From: Bacteroidales bacterium
GTDB lineage: Bacteria; Bacteroidota; Bacteroidia; Bacteroidales; ML635J-15
Direction: 5' to 3'
DNA length: 64,000 nucleotides
Assembly (NCBI GenBank): GCA_017551515.1
Contig: JAFZLK010000029.1
Location: 1 to 64,000 of the forward strand
Part shown: piece by piece, positions 34,253-43,220 of the stretch
Numbering within the stretch: position 1 is the first letter of the stretch
How the letters are laid out: every line of letters starts with the position of its first letter
Translations under genes and position numbers: made by a program
The notes under the pieces: generated by a model
What the model was told of the DNA's origin: nothing
The model's database searches: none
Seen by the model: the letters and a program-made list of their open reading frames with translations, nothing else

Positions 34253-36175
34253 ATGAGCAAGATTATAGGAATCGACTTAGGAACCACCAATTCATGTGTG
34301 GCAGTAATGGAAGGCGGAGAACCTGTTGTAATAACCAACAGCGAAGGTCACAGAACCACCCCTTCAATCGTAGGATTTTTGAAAGACGGCGAGCGCAAGG
34401 TCGGCGACCCTGCTAAGCGTCAGGCAATCACAAACCCATTGAACACCGTGTTCTCAATCAAGCGTTTCATGGGCGAAAGATACGACAATGTAACCAAGGA
34501 AATAGAGCGCGTACCTTACGAAGTTGTTCGTGGTGACAACAACACCCCGCGTGTTAAGATTGGCGACCGCAACTACACTCCGCAGGAAATTTCGGCAATC
34601 ATCCTCCAGAAGATGAAGAAAACAGCAGAAGAATACCTTGGCGAAGATGTCAACGAAGCAGTTATCACCGTTCCTGCTTACTTCAGCGACTCTCAGCGTC
34701 AGGCAACCAAGGAAGCAGGCGAAATCGCAGGCCTCAAGGTTAAGCGTATCATCAACGAGCCTACAGCAGCAGCTTTGGCTTACGGACTTGACAAGAAGAA
34801 CAAGGATATGAAGGTTGCAGTATTCGACCTCGGCGGTGGAACATTCGATATTTCAATCCTCGAACTTGGAGACGGTGTTTTCGAAGTTAAGTCAACCAAC
34901 GGCGACACCCACCTTGGCGGTGATGATTTCGACCATGTTATCATCGAATGGCTTGCAGATGAATTCCAGAAGGAAAACGGCGTTGACCTCCGCAAGGACT
35001 CAATAGCACTCCAGCGTCTGAAAGAAGCAGCAGAAAAGGCAAAGATTGAATTGTCGTCATCGACATCATCAGAAATCAACCTGCCGTACATTATGCCAGT
35101 TGACGGTGTTCCAAAGCACTTGGTAAAGACCTTGACCCGTTCGCAGTTCGAACAGTTGGCCGACCGTCTTATCAACGCAACAATCGCTCCTTGCCAGCAG
35201 GCATTGAAGGATTCTGGATTCTCGGCATCGGATATTGACGAAGTTCTGTTGGTCGGCGGTTCAACCCGTATCCCGGCAGTTCAGGAAAAGGTAAAGCAGT
35301 TCTTCGGCAAGACCCCATCTAAGGGTGTTAACCCAGACGAAGTTGTAGCAGTTGGTGCAGCAATCCAGGGCGGTGTCCTCACAGGCGATGTTACCGATGT
35401 ATTGCTTCTTGATGTCACCCCGTTGTCACTCGGTATCGAGACTTTGGGCGGTGTAATGACAAAGCTTATCGAATCGAACACCACAATACCTTGCAAGAAG
35501 CAGGAAGTGTTCTCGACAGCAGCCGACAACCAGCCATCAGTCGAAATCCATGTATTGCAGGGCGAGCGTTCGATGGCAAGCGACAACAAGACCATCGGTC
35601 GTTTCCACCTCGACGGCATTCCAGCAGCACCGCGTGGCGTTCCGCAGATTGAAGTTACCTTCGACATCGATGCAAACGGTATCTTGAAGGTTTCGGCAAA
35701 GGACAAGGGCACAGGCAAGGAACAGAGCATCCGTATCGAAGCATCCTCAGGTTTGTCGGACGATGAAATCAAGCGTATGAAGGCCGAAGCCGAAGCCAAT
35801 GCAAACGCCGACAAGGCAGCAAAGGAAAGAATCGACAAGATCAACCAGGCCGACTCGATGATATTCCAGACCGAAAAGCAGCTCAAGGAACTTGGCGACA
35901 AGATTCCAACCGACAAGAAGGCACCTATCGAAAGCGCATTGAACAACCTGAAGGAAGCACACAAGAACCAGGATGTCGCTGCAATCGACAAGGCAATGGA
36001 AGCCCTCAACAATGCTTTCCACGCAGCATCTGAAGACATGTACAAGAACGCAGGTGCCGGCGCAGGTCAGCAGCAGGCCAACCCCAACATGGGCGGACAG
36101 CAGCAGCAGTCATCTGGAAGCTCAAGCAACAACTCAGACGAAGTAACTGATGTTGACTTTGAGGAGGTAAAGTAA
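34253..36175 (+). CDS. dnaK: Molecular chaperone DnaK (Hsp70)
   Basis: 640 residues, standard length. The nucleotide-binding domain carries [19 protein letters not shown] at the start, [14 protein letters not shown] near 190-203 and [14 protein letters not shown] near 332-345. The substrate-binding domain ([17 protein letters not shown] near 387) is followed by the helical lid and a glutamine/serine-rich tail ending in the conserved DVDFEEVK. Codon choice (frequent CTC, AAG, GAC, TAC) looks more biased than in most neighbours, as expected for high expression. It sits alone, without grpE or dnaJ, and is followed by its own terminator. Confidence 0.98.
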   Translation: MSKIIGIDLGTTNSCVAVMEGGEPVVITNSEGHRTTPSIVGFLKDGERKVGDPAKRQAITNPLNTVFSIKRFMGERYDNVTKEIERVPYEVVRGDNNTPRVKIGDRNYTPQEISAIILQKMKKTAEEYLGEDVNEAVITVPAYFSDSQRQATKEAGEIAGLKVKRIINEPTAAALAYGLDKKNKDMKVAVFDLGGGTFDISILELGDGVFEVKSTNGDTHLGGDDFDHVIIEWLADEFQKENGVDLRKDSIALQRLKEAAEKAKIELSSSTSSEINLPYIMPVDGVPKHLVKTLTRSQFEQLADRLINATIAPCQQALKDSGFSASDIDEVLLVGGSTRIPAVQEKVKQFFGKTPSKGVNPDEVVAVGAAIQGGVLTGDVTDVLLLDVTPLSLGIETLGGVMTKLIESNTTIPCKKQEVFSTAADNQPSVEIHVLQGERSMASDNKTIGRFHLDGIPAAPRGVPQIEVTFDIDANGILKVSAKDKGTGKEQSIRIEASSGLSDDEIKRMKAEAEANANADKAAKERIDKINQADSMIFQTEKQLKELGDKIPTDKKAPIESALNNLKEAHKNQDVAAIDKAMEALNNAFHAASEDMYKNAGAGAGQQQANPNMGGQQQQSSGSSSNNSDEVTDVDFEEVK

Positions 36176-36231
36176 CAAACTGAAACACAAATAAATACAA
36201 AAGCGTAGCCATTAGGTTACGCTTTTTTTGT
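36174..36231 (+). repeat. 58-bp direct repeat (dnaK terminator), copy 1
   Basis: Runs from the dnaK stop codon through its terminator. It matches 37598-37655 at 53 of 58 positions; all five differences fall in one 7-base block. The two copies bracket the DUF1016 gene. Confidence 0.9.
36199..36229 (+). terminator. dnaK rho-independent terminator
   Basis: Stem AAAAGCGTAGCC / GGTTACGCTTTT with one G-U pair, loop ATTA, then Ts. Located 24 bases after the dnaK stop. Confidence 0.85.
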
Positions 36232-36301
36232 TTAATCAATCTTTCCTATTGTCATGTTCAAAAATTAAAGGCAAAAAGAATCCTAATACAAAAACATTTT
36301 T

Positions 36302-36309
36302 TATTTTTG
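36302..36309 (+). promoter_or_regulatory. -7 box TATTTTTG of the DUF1016 gene
   Basis: TAnnTTTG match 19 bases before the ATG at 36329. Confidence 0.6.
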
Positions 36310-36328
36310 CCATACTAACAATTAGGAA

Positions 36329-37549
36329 ATGAATATCGAACCAAACAATAAAATACCTTCATTCAACAATCTGTTTGATACGGTATCTGGCATTGACAAG
36401 GCTTTTGCAGACAATACAGCTAAGGCAATAAATAGGAATATCACAGCCCGTAATTGGTTGATTGGCTATTATATTGTCAACTACGAGCAGAATGGTAGTG
36501 ACAGAGCCAAATACGGTACGAAAACGCTACAGAAATTAGCAGAAAAGCTCAATTCCCGTTCCATGTCATACCGCAACCTAAAACTCTATAGGCAATTTTT
36601 TTTAGAATTTCCTACATTGGCGCACCCTATTTGTGATTACATAACCCAAGAGTTTAGTAATGAACAAAATACAATTGGGCAATCAGTGATTGCCCAATTA
36701 GAAAATTCTTCTATAGAAATACGGCAAACCGAAATTGCCAATTCCGAAAAACATCTCGCACCAATTAGGCAATCAGCGATTGCCCAATTAGGTCCAGAAT
36801 TGCAAATACCTGCAGATAAATTATTTAGTCATTTATCATATACTCATCTTTCTCTCATTATGAGTGTTGACAATCCATTGGCTCGTATCTTTTACGAACT
36901 TGAAACAATGAAAGGGGTATGGACAGTCCGAGAACTAAAACGGCAAATAGACACCAACTATTTTGAGCGTAGTGGCATCAGTAGCAATCCTGAAAAAATG
37001 AGCCAATATATACAAAACAAATCAGAAAAAACATCTCTTACAGAAACAATAAAATCTCCTTATGTCTATGAATTTCTAGGACTAAAAGATAGCGAAATTA
37101 TTGAAGAGGATGAACTTGAACAGGCTCTAATTGACCATCTTGAGGAGTTTATGCTTGAACTTGGTGCTGGATTTTGCTTTGAAGCTCGTCAAAAGCGAAT
37201 ACTTGTCGATGATGAATACTTTTATTGTGACCTAGTTTTCTACAACCGCATTTTGAAGTGCCATGTACTTATAGACTTGAAAGCCGTTCGTCTCAAGTAC
37301 GATGACATTGCGCAAATGAATCTCTATTTGTCGTATTTCAAACACAACATAATGCAACCCGATGACAATCCGCCTGTGGGAATTCTTATGTGTACCGAAG
37401 CTGGTCAAGAACTTGTAAAATACACCACAGAAGGCATTGATGATAATCTTTTTGTCAAAAAATATCGTATGGGGCTACCCAAAGAAACAAGACTTACACA
37501 ATGGCTAAAAAATGAAATAATCAAATTCTCCAAATCTGACATAAAATAA
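36329..37549 (+). CDS. DUF1016 (YhcG-family) PD-(D/E)XK nuclease
   Basis: 406 residues. The N-terminal DUF1016_N domain is seen in ARNWLIGYYIVNYEQNG near residues 35-51 and the LAEKLNSRSMSYRNLKLYRQFF region near 70-95. A variable linker (about 110-165) follows with the repeat motifs IGQSVIAQL and IRQSAIAQLG, each encoded by a DNA palindrome. The C-terminal PD-(D/E)XK domain has DDEYFYCDLVFYNR near 292-305 and LIDLKAVRLKYDD near 313, giving the D...D-x-K core. Biochemical role is uncertain; the family often moves between genomes. Here the gene is bordered by two copies of the dnaK terminator, suggesting it was inserted. Confidence 0.9.
   Translation: MNIEPNNKIPSFNNLFDTVSGIDKAFADNTAKAINRNITARNWLIGYYIVNYEQNGSDRAKYGTKTLQKLAEKLNSRSMSYRNLKLYRQFFLEFPTLAHPICDYITQEFSNEQNTIGQSVIAQLENSSIEIRQTEIANSEKHLAPIRQSAIAQLGPELQIPADKLFSHLSYTHLSLIMSVDNPLARIFYELETMKGVWTVRELKRQIDTNYFERSGISSNPEKMSQYIQNKSEKTSLTETIKSPYVYEFLGLKDSEIIEEDELEQALIDHLEEFMLELGAGFCFEARQKRILVDDEYFYCDLVFYNRILKCHVLIDLKAVRLKYDDIAQMNLYLSYFKHNIMQPDDNPPVGILMCTEAGQELVKYTTEGIDDNLFVKKYRMGLPKETRLTQWLKNEIIKFSKSDIK
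36673..36699. repeat. In-frame palindrome inside the DUF1016 linker, element 1
   Basis: Perfect 13-bp arms AATTGGGCAATCA / TGATTGCCCAATT around a single G, inside the coding sequence of the variable linker. Confidence 0.85.
36763..36789. repeat. In-frame palindrome inside the DUF1016 linker, element 2
   Basis: Arms AATTAGGCAATC / GATTGCCCAATT (one mismatch) around AGC; closely related to element 1 and 90 bases downstream, so it keeps the reading frame. Confidence 0.8.
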
Positions 37550-37597
37550 CACATTAGGCTATTAATCTTCGCTAAATTTATTGTAGCAAAAGTCAAC

Positions 37598-37655
37598 AAC
37601 AAACTGAAAATCCGACAAATACAAAAGCGTAGCCATTAGGTTACGCTTTTTTTGT
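37598..37655 (+). repeat. 58-bp direct repeat (dnaK terminator), copy 2
   Basis: Second copy of 36174-36231, 49 bases after the DUF1016 stop codon; includes the first 12 bases that in copy 1 overlap the dnaK stop. Confidence 0.9.
37623..37653 (+). terminator. Terminator after the DUF1016 gene (duplicate of dnaK terminator)
   Basis: Same hairpin, loop and T-run as 36199-36229. Confidence 0.85.
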
Positions 37656-37708
37656 ACTATGCCCCAAATATAAGAGCAAAAATAAAACCGTCATATTATT
37701 TTTTTATG

Positions 37709-37716
37709 TAATTTTG
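37709..37716 (+). promoter_or_regulatory. -7 box TAATTTTG of the DUF4143 gene
   Basis: TAnnTTTG match 26 bases before the ATG at 37743. Confidence 0.55.
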
Positions 37717-37742
37717 CCATCGGATTCCGAATTTGCATAAAA

Positions 37743-38912
37743 ATGAAGACAAATTACATCAACAGAGACATTGAGTCTGTCATCACTGAAGCAAGTGATT
37801 ATTATTCAGTTATATCTATTACTGGCCCAAGGCAATCTGGGAAAAGCACACTATTAAGGCATCTTTTTCCAAATTATAAGGAATACAGCATGAAGGATGT
37901 GCATATTCGAGATTTCGCCATAAATGATCCAGTAGCATTTCTTCAGCAAACAACCGACGGCATGTTCATTGACGAAATCCAGAAAGCTCCCGTTCTAATG
38001 GAATACATCCAAGGCATAGTGGACCACAATCCTGAAAGGAAATTTTTATTGACTGGCAGTTCTAATTTTGAGATGATGCGTGACTTGTCTGAATCACTGG
38101 CAGGAAGAGCGGGAATATTTGAACTGATGCCTATGTCGCTACATGAAACCATTGAGCACCGCACCGACAGCGACCTTTCCAAACTACTTTATAACGGGCT
38201 ATATCCCGCTGTATGTGCCGACAAAAACACTGCTAAATATTTTTATCCATCGTATGTGAAAACCTATATAGAAAAGGATGTCCGCGATTTCCTTAATGTC
38301 CAGAACCAAATGCAGTTTATTCGTTTCATAAAACTATGCGCCACTCGTATCGGCTCATTGTTCAATGCTTCTGAATTGGCATCCGAAGTTGGAGTTGAGT
38401 CCAAAACCATCACTCGATGGCTCTCGGTATTGCAGGCTTCTTATATAGTCACATTGTTGCCGCCATATTACGAAAACATACCTAAACGCCTGATTAAAAG
38501 TCCAAAACTATATTTCAACGACACAGGCTTAGCTTGTTATCTGCTTGATATAGAATCGTCCAAACAACTCGACAGGGACAAAATGCGAGGAGCATTGTTC
38601 GAGAACATGATTGTTATGGAAACAATCAAACATCGTTTCAACCAAGGTAAGGACGGCGGAGTGTTTTTCTACCGCGACTCGAACCAAAACGAAGTGGATA
38701 TAATATTACTGCAAGAAGGGGAAATCACTGCTCTGGAAATAAAATCATCGATGACTTACCATCAGTCTTTTGAAGACACATTGCAACAGTTACCCGGTTG
38801 GATAAAGACTCCTGTAACCAAAAAAGCAGTAATCTACACAGGTGATTTTGAAAATAGCGTTTCCGACATTAACCTACTGAATTACAACAATATGAATCAA
38901 CTGTTTATTTAA
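37743..38912 (+). CDS. ATPase with AAA_14 and DUF4143 domains
   Basis: 389 residues. Walker A GPRQSGKST near residues 28-36, Walker B-like GMFIDEIQKAP near 75-85, and the sensor-type LLTGSSNFEMMRDLSESLAGR near 100-120 form the AAA_14 domain. The C-terminal DUF4143 domain has LASEVGVESKTITRWLSVLQASYIV (winged-helix-like, near 215-240), LYFNDTGLACYLL near 258, ALFENMIVMETIK near 283 and a nuclease-like ending FYRDSNQNEVDIILLQEGEITALEIK with D and ExK residues. Common, highly mobile accessory family of unknown function in Bacteroidetes. It has its own promoter and no obvious partner. Confidence 0.9.
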   Translation: MKTNYINRDIESVITEASDYYSVISITGPRQSGKSTLLRHLFPNYKEYSMKDVHIRDFAINDPVAFLQQTTDGMFIDEIQKAPVLMEYIQGIVDHNPERKFLLTGSSNFEMMRDLSESLAGRAGIFELMPMSLHETIEHRTDSDLSKLLYNGLYPAVCADKNTAKYFYPSYVKTYIEKDVRDFLNVQNQMQFIRFIKLCATRIGSLFNASELASEVGVESKTITRWLSVLQASYIVTLLPPYYENIPKRLIKSPKLYFNDTGLACYLLDIESSKQLDRDKMRGALFENMIVMETIKHRFNQGKDGGVFFYRDSNQNEVDIILLQEGEITALEIKSSMTYHQSFEDTLQQLPGWIKTPVTKKAVIYTGDFENSVSDINLLNYNNMNQLFI

Positions 38913-38988
38913 AACAAAATCGGGCGTTGTAACAAAGGTCTATCAGCATCAAACATCAGGTATTGCAAACGTTTCTATAATCTTTATT

Positions 38989-39360
38989 GTGAAACAATTA
39001 AAAATCTTCCACAAGTTGTGGAAAAATTATGATACAAAACCTAGCCAAGAATACTTGGAAGCCGAAAGGAACAAGGGGAAGATTGCAACAGATGTCCCTG
39101 TAAATGATACAATAAATCTAAATGAGCCTGTAAATGACACAATAAATGACACAATAAAAATAACTATCCCTGAATTGCAAATCTTAAAACAGATAAGACA
39201 AAATTCTTACATTACAAGAGAAGGATTAATAGAAAAAACAAAACTATCCGATAGTACCATTGCAAGAGCACTAAAATCTTTACAAATAAAAGGGCTTATT
39301 AAACGTGCTGGTGCAAAGAAAAATGGTCACTGGGAAATTTTAGAGCAAGGTTCAAAATAA
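38989..39360 (+). pseudogene. Remnant of a regulator: linker plus winged-helix C-terminus
   Basis: The open frame from a GTG gives 123 residues. Its middle has the low-complexity VPVNDTINLNEPVNDTIND linker and its end a winged helix (LKQIRQNSYITREGLIEKTKLSDSTIARALKSLQIKGLIKRAG). This linker-plus-HTH tail is typical of AlbA_2/schlafen-type DNA-binding regulators, whose N-terminal domain is missing here. A palindrome TTCCACAA-G-TTGTGGAA lies at 39007-39023. Best read as the 3' end of a decayed gene; a real small protein cannot be excluded. Confidence 0.55.
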
Positions 39361-39407
39361 ATGTCGGTGTAAATGTCCCTGTAAATGTCGGTGCAAATGT
39401 CGGTGTA
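39360..39407 (+). repeat. Four tandem 12-mers after the regulator remnant
   Basis: AATGTCGGTGTA and close variants in four head-to-tail units. In one frame they encode NVGV/NVPV, the kind of linker seen in AlbA_2 regulators, and the variant AATGTCCCTGTA matches the coding linker just upstream. Likely the linker of a second decayed copy. Confidence 0.75.
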
Positions 39408-39711
39408 AATTTGCCCATAGGCAAAAATAATTGCAATAACTTGCCCAAAGAACTGCCCAAAGTGTCCGTCTCAAATCGTCACCAACTTGGTGACGAAATT
39501 ACACAACACACTGCCGAAGGTCAAATTTTACGAATTTGTGCAGTTGGCAACTGCACAATTGGCTTACATATCGTATCGGATTTATACACTTGTGCCATTG
39601 AATATCAACATTTATAATGCGCAAATAAATTTGAACAATGCCATCCAACTCCGTACCAAGTCCGTACCTCCTCCCTCCATGCTTCCTCCAATACTGCAAT
39701 CGCCTACTTAC
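39408..39711. other. Non-coding remnant region with odd-length palindromes
   Basis: No supported gene. Two palindromes with one unpaired central base lie here: CGTCACCAA-C-TTGGTGACG (39477-39495) and TTGTGCAGTTG-G-CAACTGCACAA (39536-39558). They resemble the palindromes in the DUF1016 linker in size, central base and AATT-type flanks, and one frame reads VQLATAQLAY, so this may be the linker of a decayed DUF1016-like gene. Confidence 0.5.
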
Positions 39712-39735
39712 AAAAAAAGCCACCTCATCGGTGGC
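39712..39735 (-). terminator. Terminator of the lipoprotein gene at 39762
   Basis: On the minus strand GCCACC / GGTGGC stem with a 5-base loop followed by seven Ts, 27 bases after the stop codon. Confidence 0.7.
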
Positions 39736-39761
39736 CAATTATCTGCTATAAATTATTTGTT

Positions 39762-40163
39762 TTACTTGTTTATGGCAGCATTCAACGCGTTGATAGCATC
39801 ACCAACTTCCTTAGTGCAAGCACCGTTAATGTTAATGTCTCTCAGAAGCTTTATGCCATCGTCTGGTCTTTTATCTGTCCAGCTATTTATTATAGCTACA
39901 GCATCGTCACATTTTCCTTCATCGATGAACTTATTTACCTTATCGATGTCAGCTCTTTTAATAAGTAGATTCTTTTCTTGTACCTGAGGTTTTGGTGCTT
40001 CTGCATTTTGGTTAGCATCCGTACCTTGGTTTTCATCTACTGTTTCCGCTGTAGCATTAGTGTTTTCTCCATTGCCCTTGTCTCCACAGTCGCAGTCACA
40101 GCAAGAAACGCCCATAAGTGTTAAAAATAAAGCACTTGCAATAATTAATAATGTCTTTTTCAT
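39762..40163 (-). CDS. Small lipoprotein of unknown function
   Basis: 133 residues. MKKTLLIIASALFLTLMGVSC is a lipoprotein signal with cysteine at residue 21, followed by an unusual CDCDCGDKGNGENTN segment rich in Cys, Asp, Gly and Asn. The C-terminal half (ADIDKVNKFIDEGKCDDAVAI, then DDGIKLLRDININGACTKEVG) looks helical with two further cysteines. Not recognised as a named family. It has its own promoter box and terminator. Confidence 0.7.
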   Translation of the reverse strand: MKKTLLIIASALFLTLMGVSCCDCDCGDKGNGENTNATAETVDENQGTDANQNAEAPKPQVQEKNLLIKRADIDKVNKFIDEGKCDDAVAIINSWTDKRPDDGIKLLRDININGACTKEVGDAINALNAAINK

Positions 40164-40192
40164 TTGGTTAAAATAATTAAAATTTAGTTCTG

Positions 40193-40200
40193 CAAAGATA
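40193..40200 (-). promoter_or_regulatory. -7 box TATCTTTG
   Basis: Minus-strand TAnnTTTG match 29 bases upstream of the lipoprotein start at 40163. Confidence 0.6.
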
Positions 40201-40420
40201 TTGTTTTTTTTGATGATTCTTTAGTTGTCTGATTAAAAAGTGGCAAAACCTCAAATATGCATTTGGGAGCGTCAGGCACTTGTAAAAGATATAGACAGTC
40301 GAAGTCCCAATATTTTTTAGCATTCTTAACTTAGCATATGGTTTTTTTATAAAATATTTAAATGCAATTGATTGCTTTGTAAGTTGTTGTTAATTAGTAG
40401 TTTGCGTGATGTATATTGCG

Positions 40421-41365
40421 CTATTCCTTTATCGCCTTGAAGCCATTTCCAAGAATCTCGTTGCTATCGATTACATTGATGAATGCTTCGGGGTCAATGT
40501 CGTAGATTTGTTCCTTGAGGTGAGTGAACTCACGGCGAGAAACTGTGGTATATATGAAGTTGCGTTCCTTACCGTTGTACATTCCGATGCCCTTCATGCA
40601 GGTGCCACCGCGTTCGAGGTCGTTGATAATCATCTGGCGAACTTCCTCGTATTTGTCGCTGACGATGAAAATTGTCTTGTAGCTCTTTACGCCTTCCACA
40701 ACAATGTCTATTACCTTGCTTTCGATGAAGATGAGGATTATGGAGTAGATTGGTAGGCGGAAGTCACCTAATGCAAGTGAGGTGAGCGTTATGATGCTGT
40801 CAACGATGAGAACCAATGTGCCAAGCGAAATCTTGGTGTACTTATGTAGTATCATTGAGATGATGTCGCTACCACCCGATGTAGCTCCTGACTTGAAAAC
40901 CAAGCCTATTGCAAGACCGTAAATTATGCCCGAAACGACAGTGTTGAGGAAGTAGTCGGGGATGAACCAGCCACCATTGTTTGGAATTTCAACCATGCTT
41001 ACGCCTTCTATTGGAGCCTGCATTATTGCGCCGTCGTGTATTACAGGAACATAGCCCCAGAACATTTCGAGTAGGAAGGTAAAGATGAATATAAATATTG
41101 TGGATACAACAGTTTTAACGCCAAATCTCGGACCAAGTATCAGTGTGCCGATTATCAGTAATGGAATGTCCATACAGATAGCGTATAAACTGACTTTCCA
41201 CGGCCATATAGCGTTAAGAACATTCGACAGACCGTATGTTCCGCCTGGGGCCATGTGGTAGGGGTTAACGAACATTACATCGCCTACAGCAAACAAAAGA
41301 CTGCCGATTAAAACTAAAAAGTAGGAAAAGAACCACTGCTTCGAAAATATTTTTTCCTTTGTCAT
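40421..41365 (-). CDS. YitT family membrane protein with DUF2179 domain
   Basis: 314 residues. Five or six hydrophobic segments lie in residues 12-225 (FFSYFLVLIGSLLFAVGDVMF at the start, then the family motif NPYHMAPGGTYGLSNVLN near 33-50, and a central SGATSGGSDIISMILHKYTKISLG near 155-178). The soluble DUF2179 domain covers about 228-314 (GVKSYKTIFIVSDKYEEVRQMI and GMYNGKERNFIYTTVSRREFTHL). Function of the family is unproven. Single gene with its own promoter. Confidence 0.92.
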   Translation of the reverse strand: MTKEKIFSKQWFFSYFLVLIGSLLFAVGDVMFVNPYHMAPGGTYGLSNVLNAIWPWKVSLYAICMDIPLLIIGTLILGPRFGVKTVVSTIFIFIFTFLLEMFWGYVPVIHDGAIMQAPIEGVSMVEIPNNGGWFIPDYFLNTVVSGIIYGLAIGLVFKSGATSGGSDIISMILHKYTKISLGTLVLIVDSIITLTSLALGDFRLPIYSIILIFIESKVIDIVVEGVKSYKTIFIVSDKYEEVRQMIINDLERGGTCMKGIGMYNGKERNFIYTTVSRREFTHLKEQIYDIDPEAFINVIDSNEILGNGFKAIKE

Positions 41366-41427
41366 GTTGTAAACATTTTGTTAATCAGTAAATTGAACTT
41401 GCAATTTGCTTTGAAAAATTGCAGGTG

Positions 41428-41435
41428 CAAAGGTA
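41428..41435 (-). promoter_or_regulatory. -7 box TACCTTTG of the YitT gene
   Basis: Minus-strand TAnnTTTG match 62 bases upstream of the start at 41365. Confidence 0.5.
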
Positions 41436-41505
41436 ATGCATTTGTTTTGATTGGCAGAAATACCTATTAATATTTTTTGCAAATAGTTGTGAATGGAGTG
41501 CAAAC

Positions 41506-42039
41506 TTATGATTGTCTTAAGATTTCGGCTAATTCCCTGTACTTTGCAATAAGGTCGTTAAGATTTTCGCGCTTTACGAACGAACCACCATTTTTTATCA
41601 AGTCTACCATCTGCTTTTCGTATTCCGAAAGTTCCGACTTGCCTTTTCTTGCTTTGCGCAGAACAGGACGGACTACCAGTCTGAACATCATCTTGTAGAA
41701 ACCTTTGAGTCTCTCGCGGTGTATTCCGCCTTGCAAGTAGTAGAACGGCACATCGATGTTGTTCTGTTGTGCCAAAGCAAAAGCGTATTTGTCACTTTGT
41801 GGTGTCATTCCTACACCGGCAATGATTACTGGATTGAATTTAAGTCGAGCCATACGGAAGCCGTTTATCTTGCCTGCGCATACCCATCCAAGGAAAATCA
41901 CTGGCTCACGTTCTCCGTAAAACATCGAATTGTCAATGGTGGGGATTGCTGGAATACCAATGATTTCCGACAAAAGTTCGGCATATTCCTTTGTGAAGCC
42001 AGTGTTCGATTCGTAAACTATTGCCTTTATTTCTGCCAT
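41506..42039 (-). CDS. Flavodoxin-like domain protein
   Basis: 177 residues. The start AIVYESNTGFTKEYAELLSEIIGIPA matches the FMN-phosphate loop of flavodoxins (T/SNTGxT). FLGWVCAGKINGFRMARLKF and VIIAGVGMTPQSDKYAF follow the flavodoxin fold order. The last 60 residues are basic and helical. Probably binds FMN, with no known partner. Its start overlaps the end of the upstream methyltransferase gene by 13 bases, so the two are co-transcribed. Confidence 0.75.
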   Translation of the reverse strand: MAEIKAIVYESNTGFTKEYAELLSEIIGIPAIPTIDNSMFYGEREPVIFLGWVCAGKINGFRMARLKFNPVIIAGVGMTPQSDKYAFALAQQNNIDVPFYYLQGGIHRERLKGFYKMMFRLVVRPVLRKARKGKSELSEYEKQMVDLIKNGGSFVKRENLNDLIAKYRELAEILRQS

Positions 42040-43193
42040 TTTGTTTCGATGTAGTGTTGCTTTATGCCAAAGAATGTCTTGAGTGCTTCCAGTTGCGCAA
42101 GTATCTTTTGCTTCTGTTCTTCTGAAACGCCTGATTTTGTTGCAATAATCATGACATTCTTGTGGGTATGGGCATCGGAAATAAACTCGACTACCTTTGT
42201 CTTGTAGCCGTGATATTGCAGGAAAAGCACCCTGATGCTGTCGGTGACGAGTTCGGCTTGTCGTTCCATAAAAATGCCGTGGCGCAGTATTGGCGAAAGA
42301 ATTTCGTTGGGTGTTCCGTTTTCCATTTCGCTACGAATCTGGTGCTGGCAGCATGGAGCGGCTACAATTACCTGTGCTCCTGCGTAAACGCCTTTTGCTA
42401 GTGCATCATCTGTGGCGGTGTTGCAAGCGTGGAGAGCAATTAACATATCGAGTTTCTCTGCATTGTAACTGTCGATTGCACTTTCGGCAAAATGAAGTCC
42501 GTCGAAGCCAGAATCCTTTGCAAACTTGTTGCAAAGTTCTACCATGTCGTGCCGGATTTCAACGCCGGTGACATCGGCCTTGCACTTGAGCGTATTGGCA
42601 AGGTAGTCGTAGAGCGCAAAAGTAAGATAGCCCTTTCCGCTTCCCATGTCAGCGACAGTTATAGCGTGGTCGGTTGGAAGTGTATCGATATGGCTACTAA
42701 GGATTTCTATGTAGTGTGTTATTTGTTTGAACTTGTCCTGCGACTTGGGATTTACATTTCCGTTTGTGTCGGTGATTCCGAGCAGATGGAGGTATTTTTT
42801 GCCGTTGGAAGCCTCGAGTTTGCGGTTTTTGCTGCGGTCGTGGTTAAGCGATGGCAGTTCGGTAATGCTGGCTTCCTGCTGCTTCATCTTGAAGTGGTTG
42901 CCGTTGTGTTGCAAAACGAAGTCGCCTGCTGTTGTGAAAAGCGTTGCAAAACGGTATTCCTCGTCGATGTGCTTGCGCATGTTGGCAAGTGCTTCATTGA
43001 AAGCATAGTTTTTCACGATGTCGCGCTTCTGGTATCGGTAGGTGAAACTGAGTTTGCGTTCACCTTTTATTTCCACTTGCTTGATGTAGATGTTGCGCAC
43101 ATCAATATCCTTGCGCATTGGCGACGACAAGGTTATCTTGACGAAGGTGTTTGCTTCTAGGCTTTTGGTTATCTGGTGGATGAATTCTTCCAT
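42027..43193 (-). CDS. SAM-dependent methyltransferase (Methyltransf_32-like)
   Basis: 388 residues from ATG 43193 (MEEFIHQITKSLEANTF). An in-frame start at 43244 would translate through the repeat at 43221-43269, so it is rejected. Motif I is TVADMGSGKGYLTFALYDYL near residues 177-196, motif II VTGVEIRHDMVELC near 206, then LIALHACNTATDDALAKGV near 251 and APCCQHQIR near 279, the pattern of METTL25/GSTCD-like enzymes. The N-terminal 130 residues are a separate, mostly beta region. The substrate is unknown; nucleic acid or protein are both possible. Confidence 0.82.
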   Translation of the reverse strand: MEEFIHQITKSLEANTFVKITLSSPMRKDIDVRNIYIKQVEIKGERKLSFTYRYQKRDIVKNYAFNEALANMRKHIDEEYRFATLFTTAGDFVLQHNGNHFKMKQQEASITELPSLNHDRSKNRKLEASNGKKYLHLLGITDTNGNVNPKSQDKFKQITHYIEILSSHIDTLPTDHAITVADMGSGKGYLTFALYDYLANTLKCKADVTGVEIRHDMVELCNKFAKDSGFDGLHFAESAIDSYNAEKLDMLIALHACNTATDDALAKGVYAGAQVIVAAPCCQHQIRSEMENGTPNEILSPILRHGIFMERQAELVTDSIRVLFLQYHGYKTKVVEFISDAHTHKNVMIIATKSGVSEEQKQKILAQLEALKTFFGIKQHYIETKWQK

Positions 43194-43220
43194 TCTGAGT
43201 TTACTTTTAGAATGTCGTAG

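Noticed and set aside
35281..36045. 254-codon minus-strand open frame inside dnaK
   Set aside because: Antisense frame created by the strong codon bias of dnaK; no motif, start context or promoter.
36329..38912. DUF1016 plus DUF4143 as a two-gene defence system
   Set aside because: Each gene has its own promoter and a terminator separates them; both families occur alone in many genomes, so no functional link is supported.
39411..39987. Two overlapping plus-strand open frames (39411-39617 and 39487-39987)
   Set aside because: The second runs antisense through a real lipoprotein gene and its terminator; the first spans palindromic remnant sequence without a promoter or motif.
42492..43160. 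222-codon plus-strand open frame opposite the methyltransferase
   Set aside because: Fully inside the methyltransferase gene, which has clear SAM-binding motifs.
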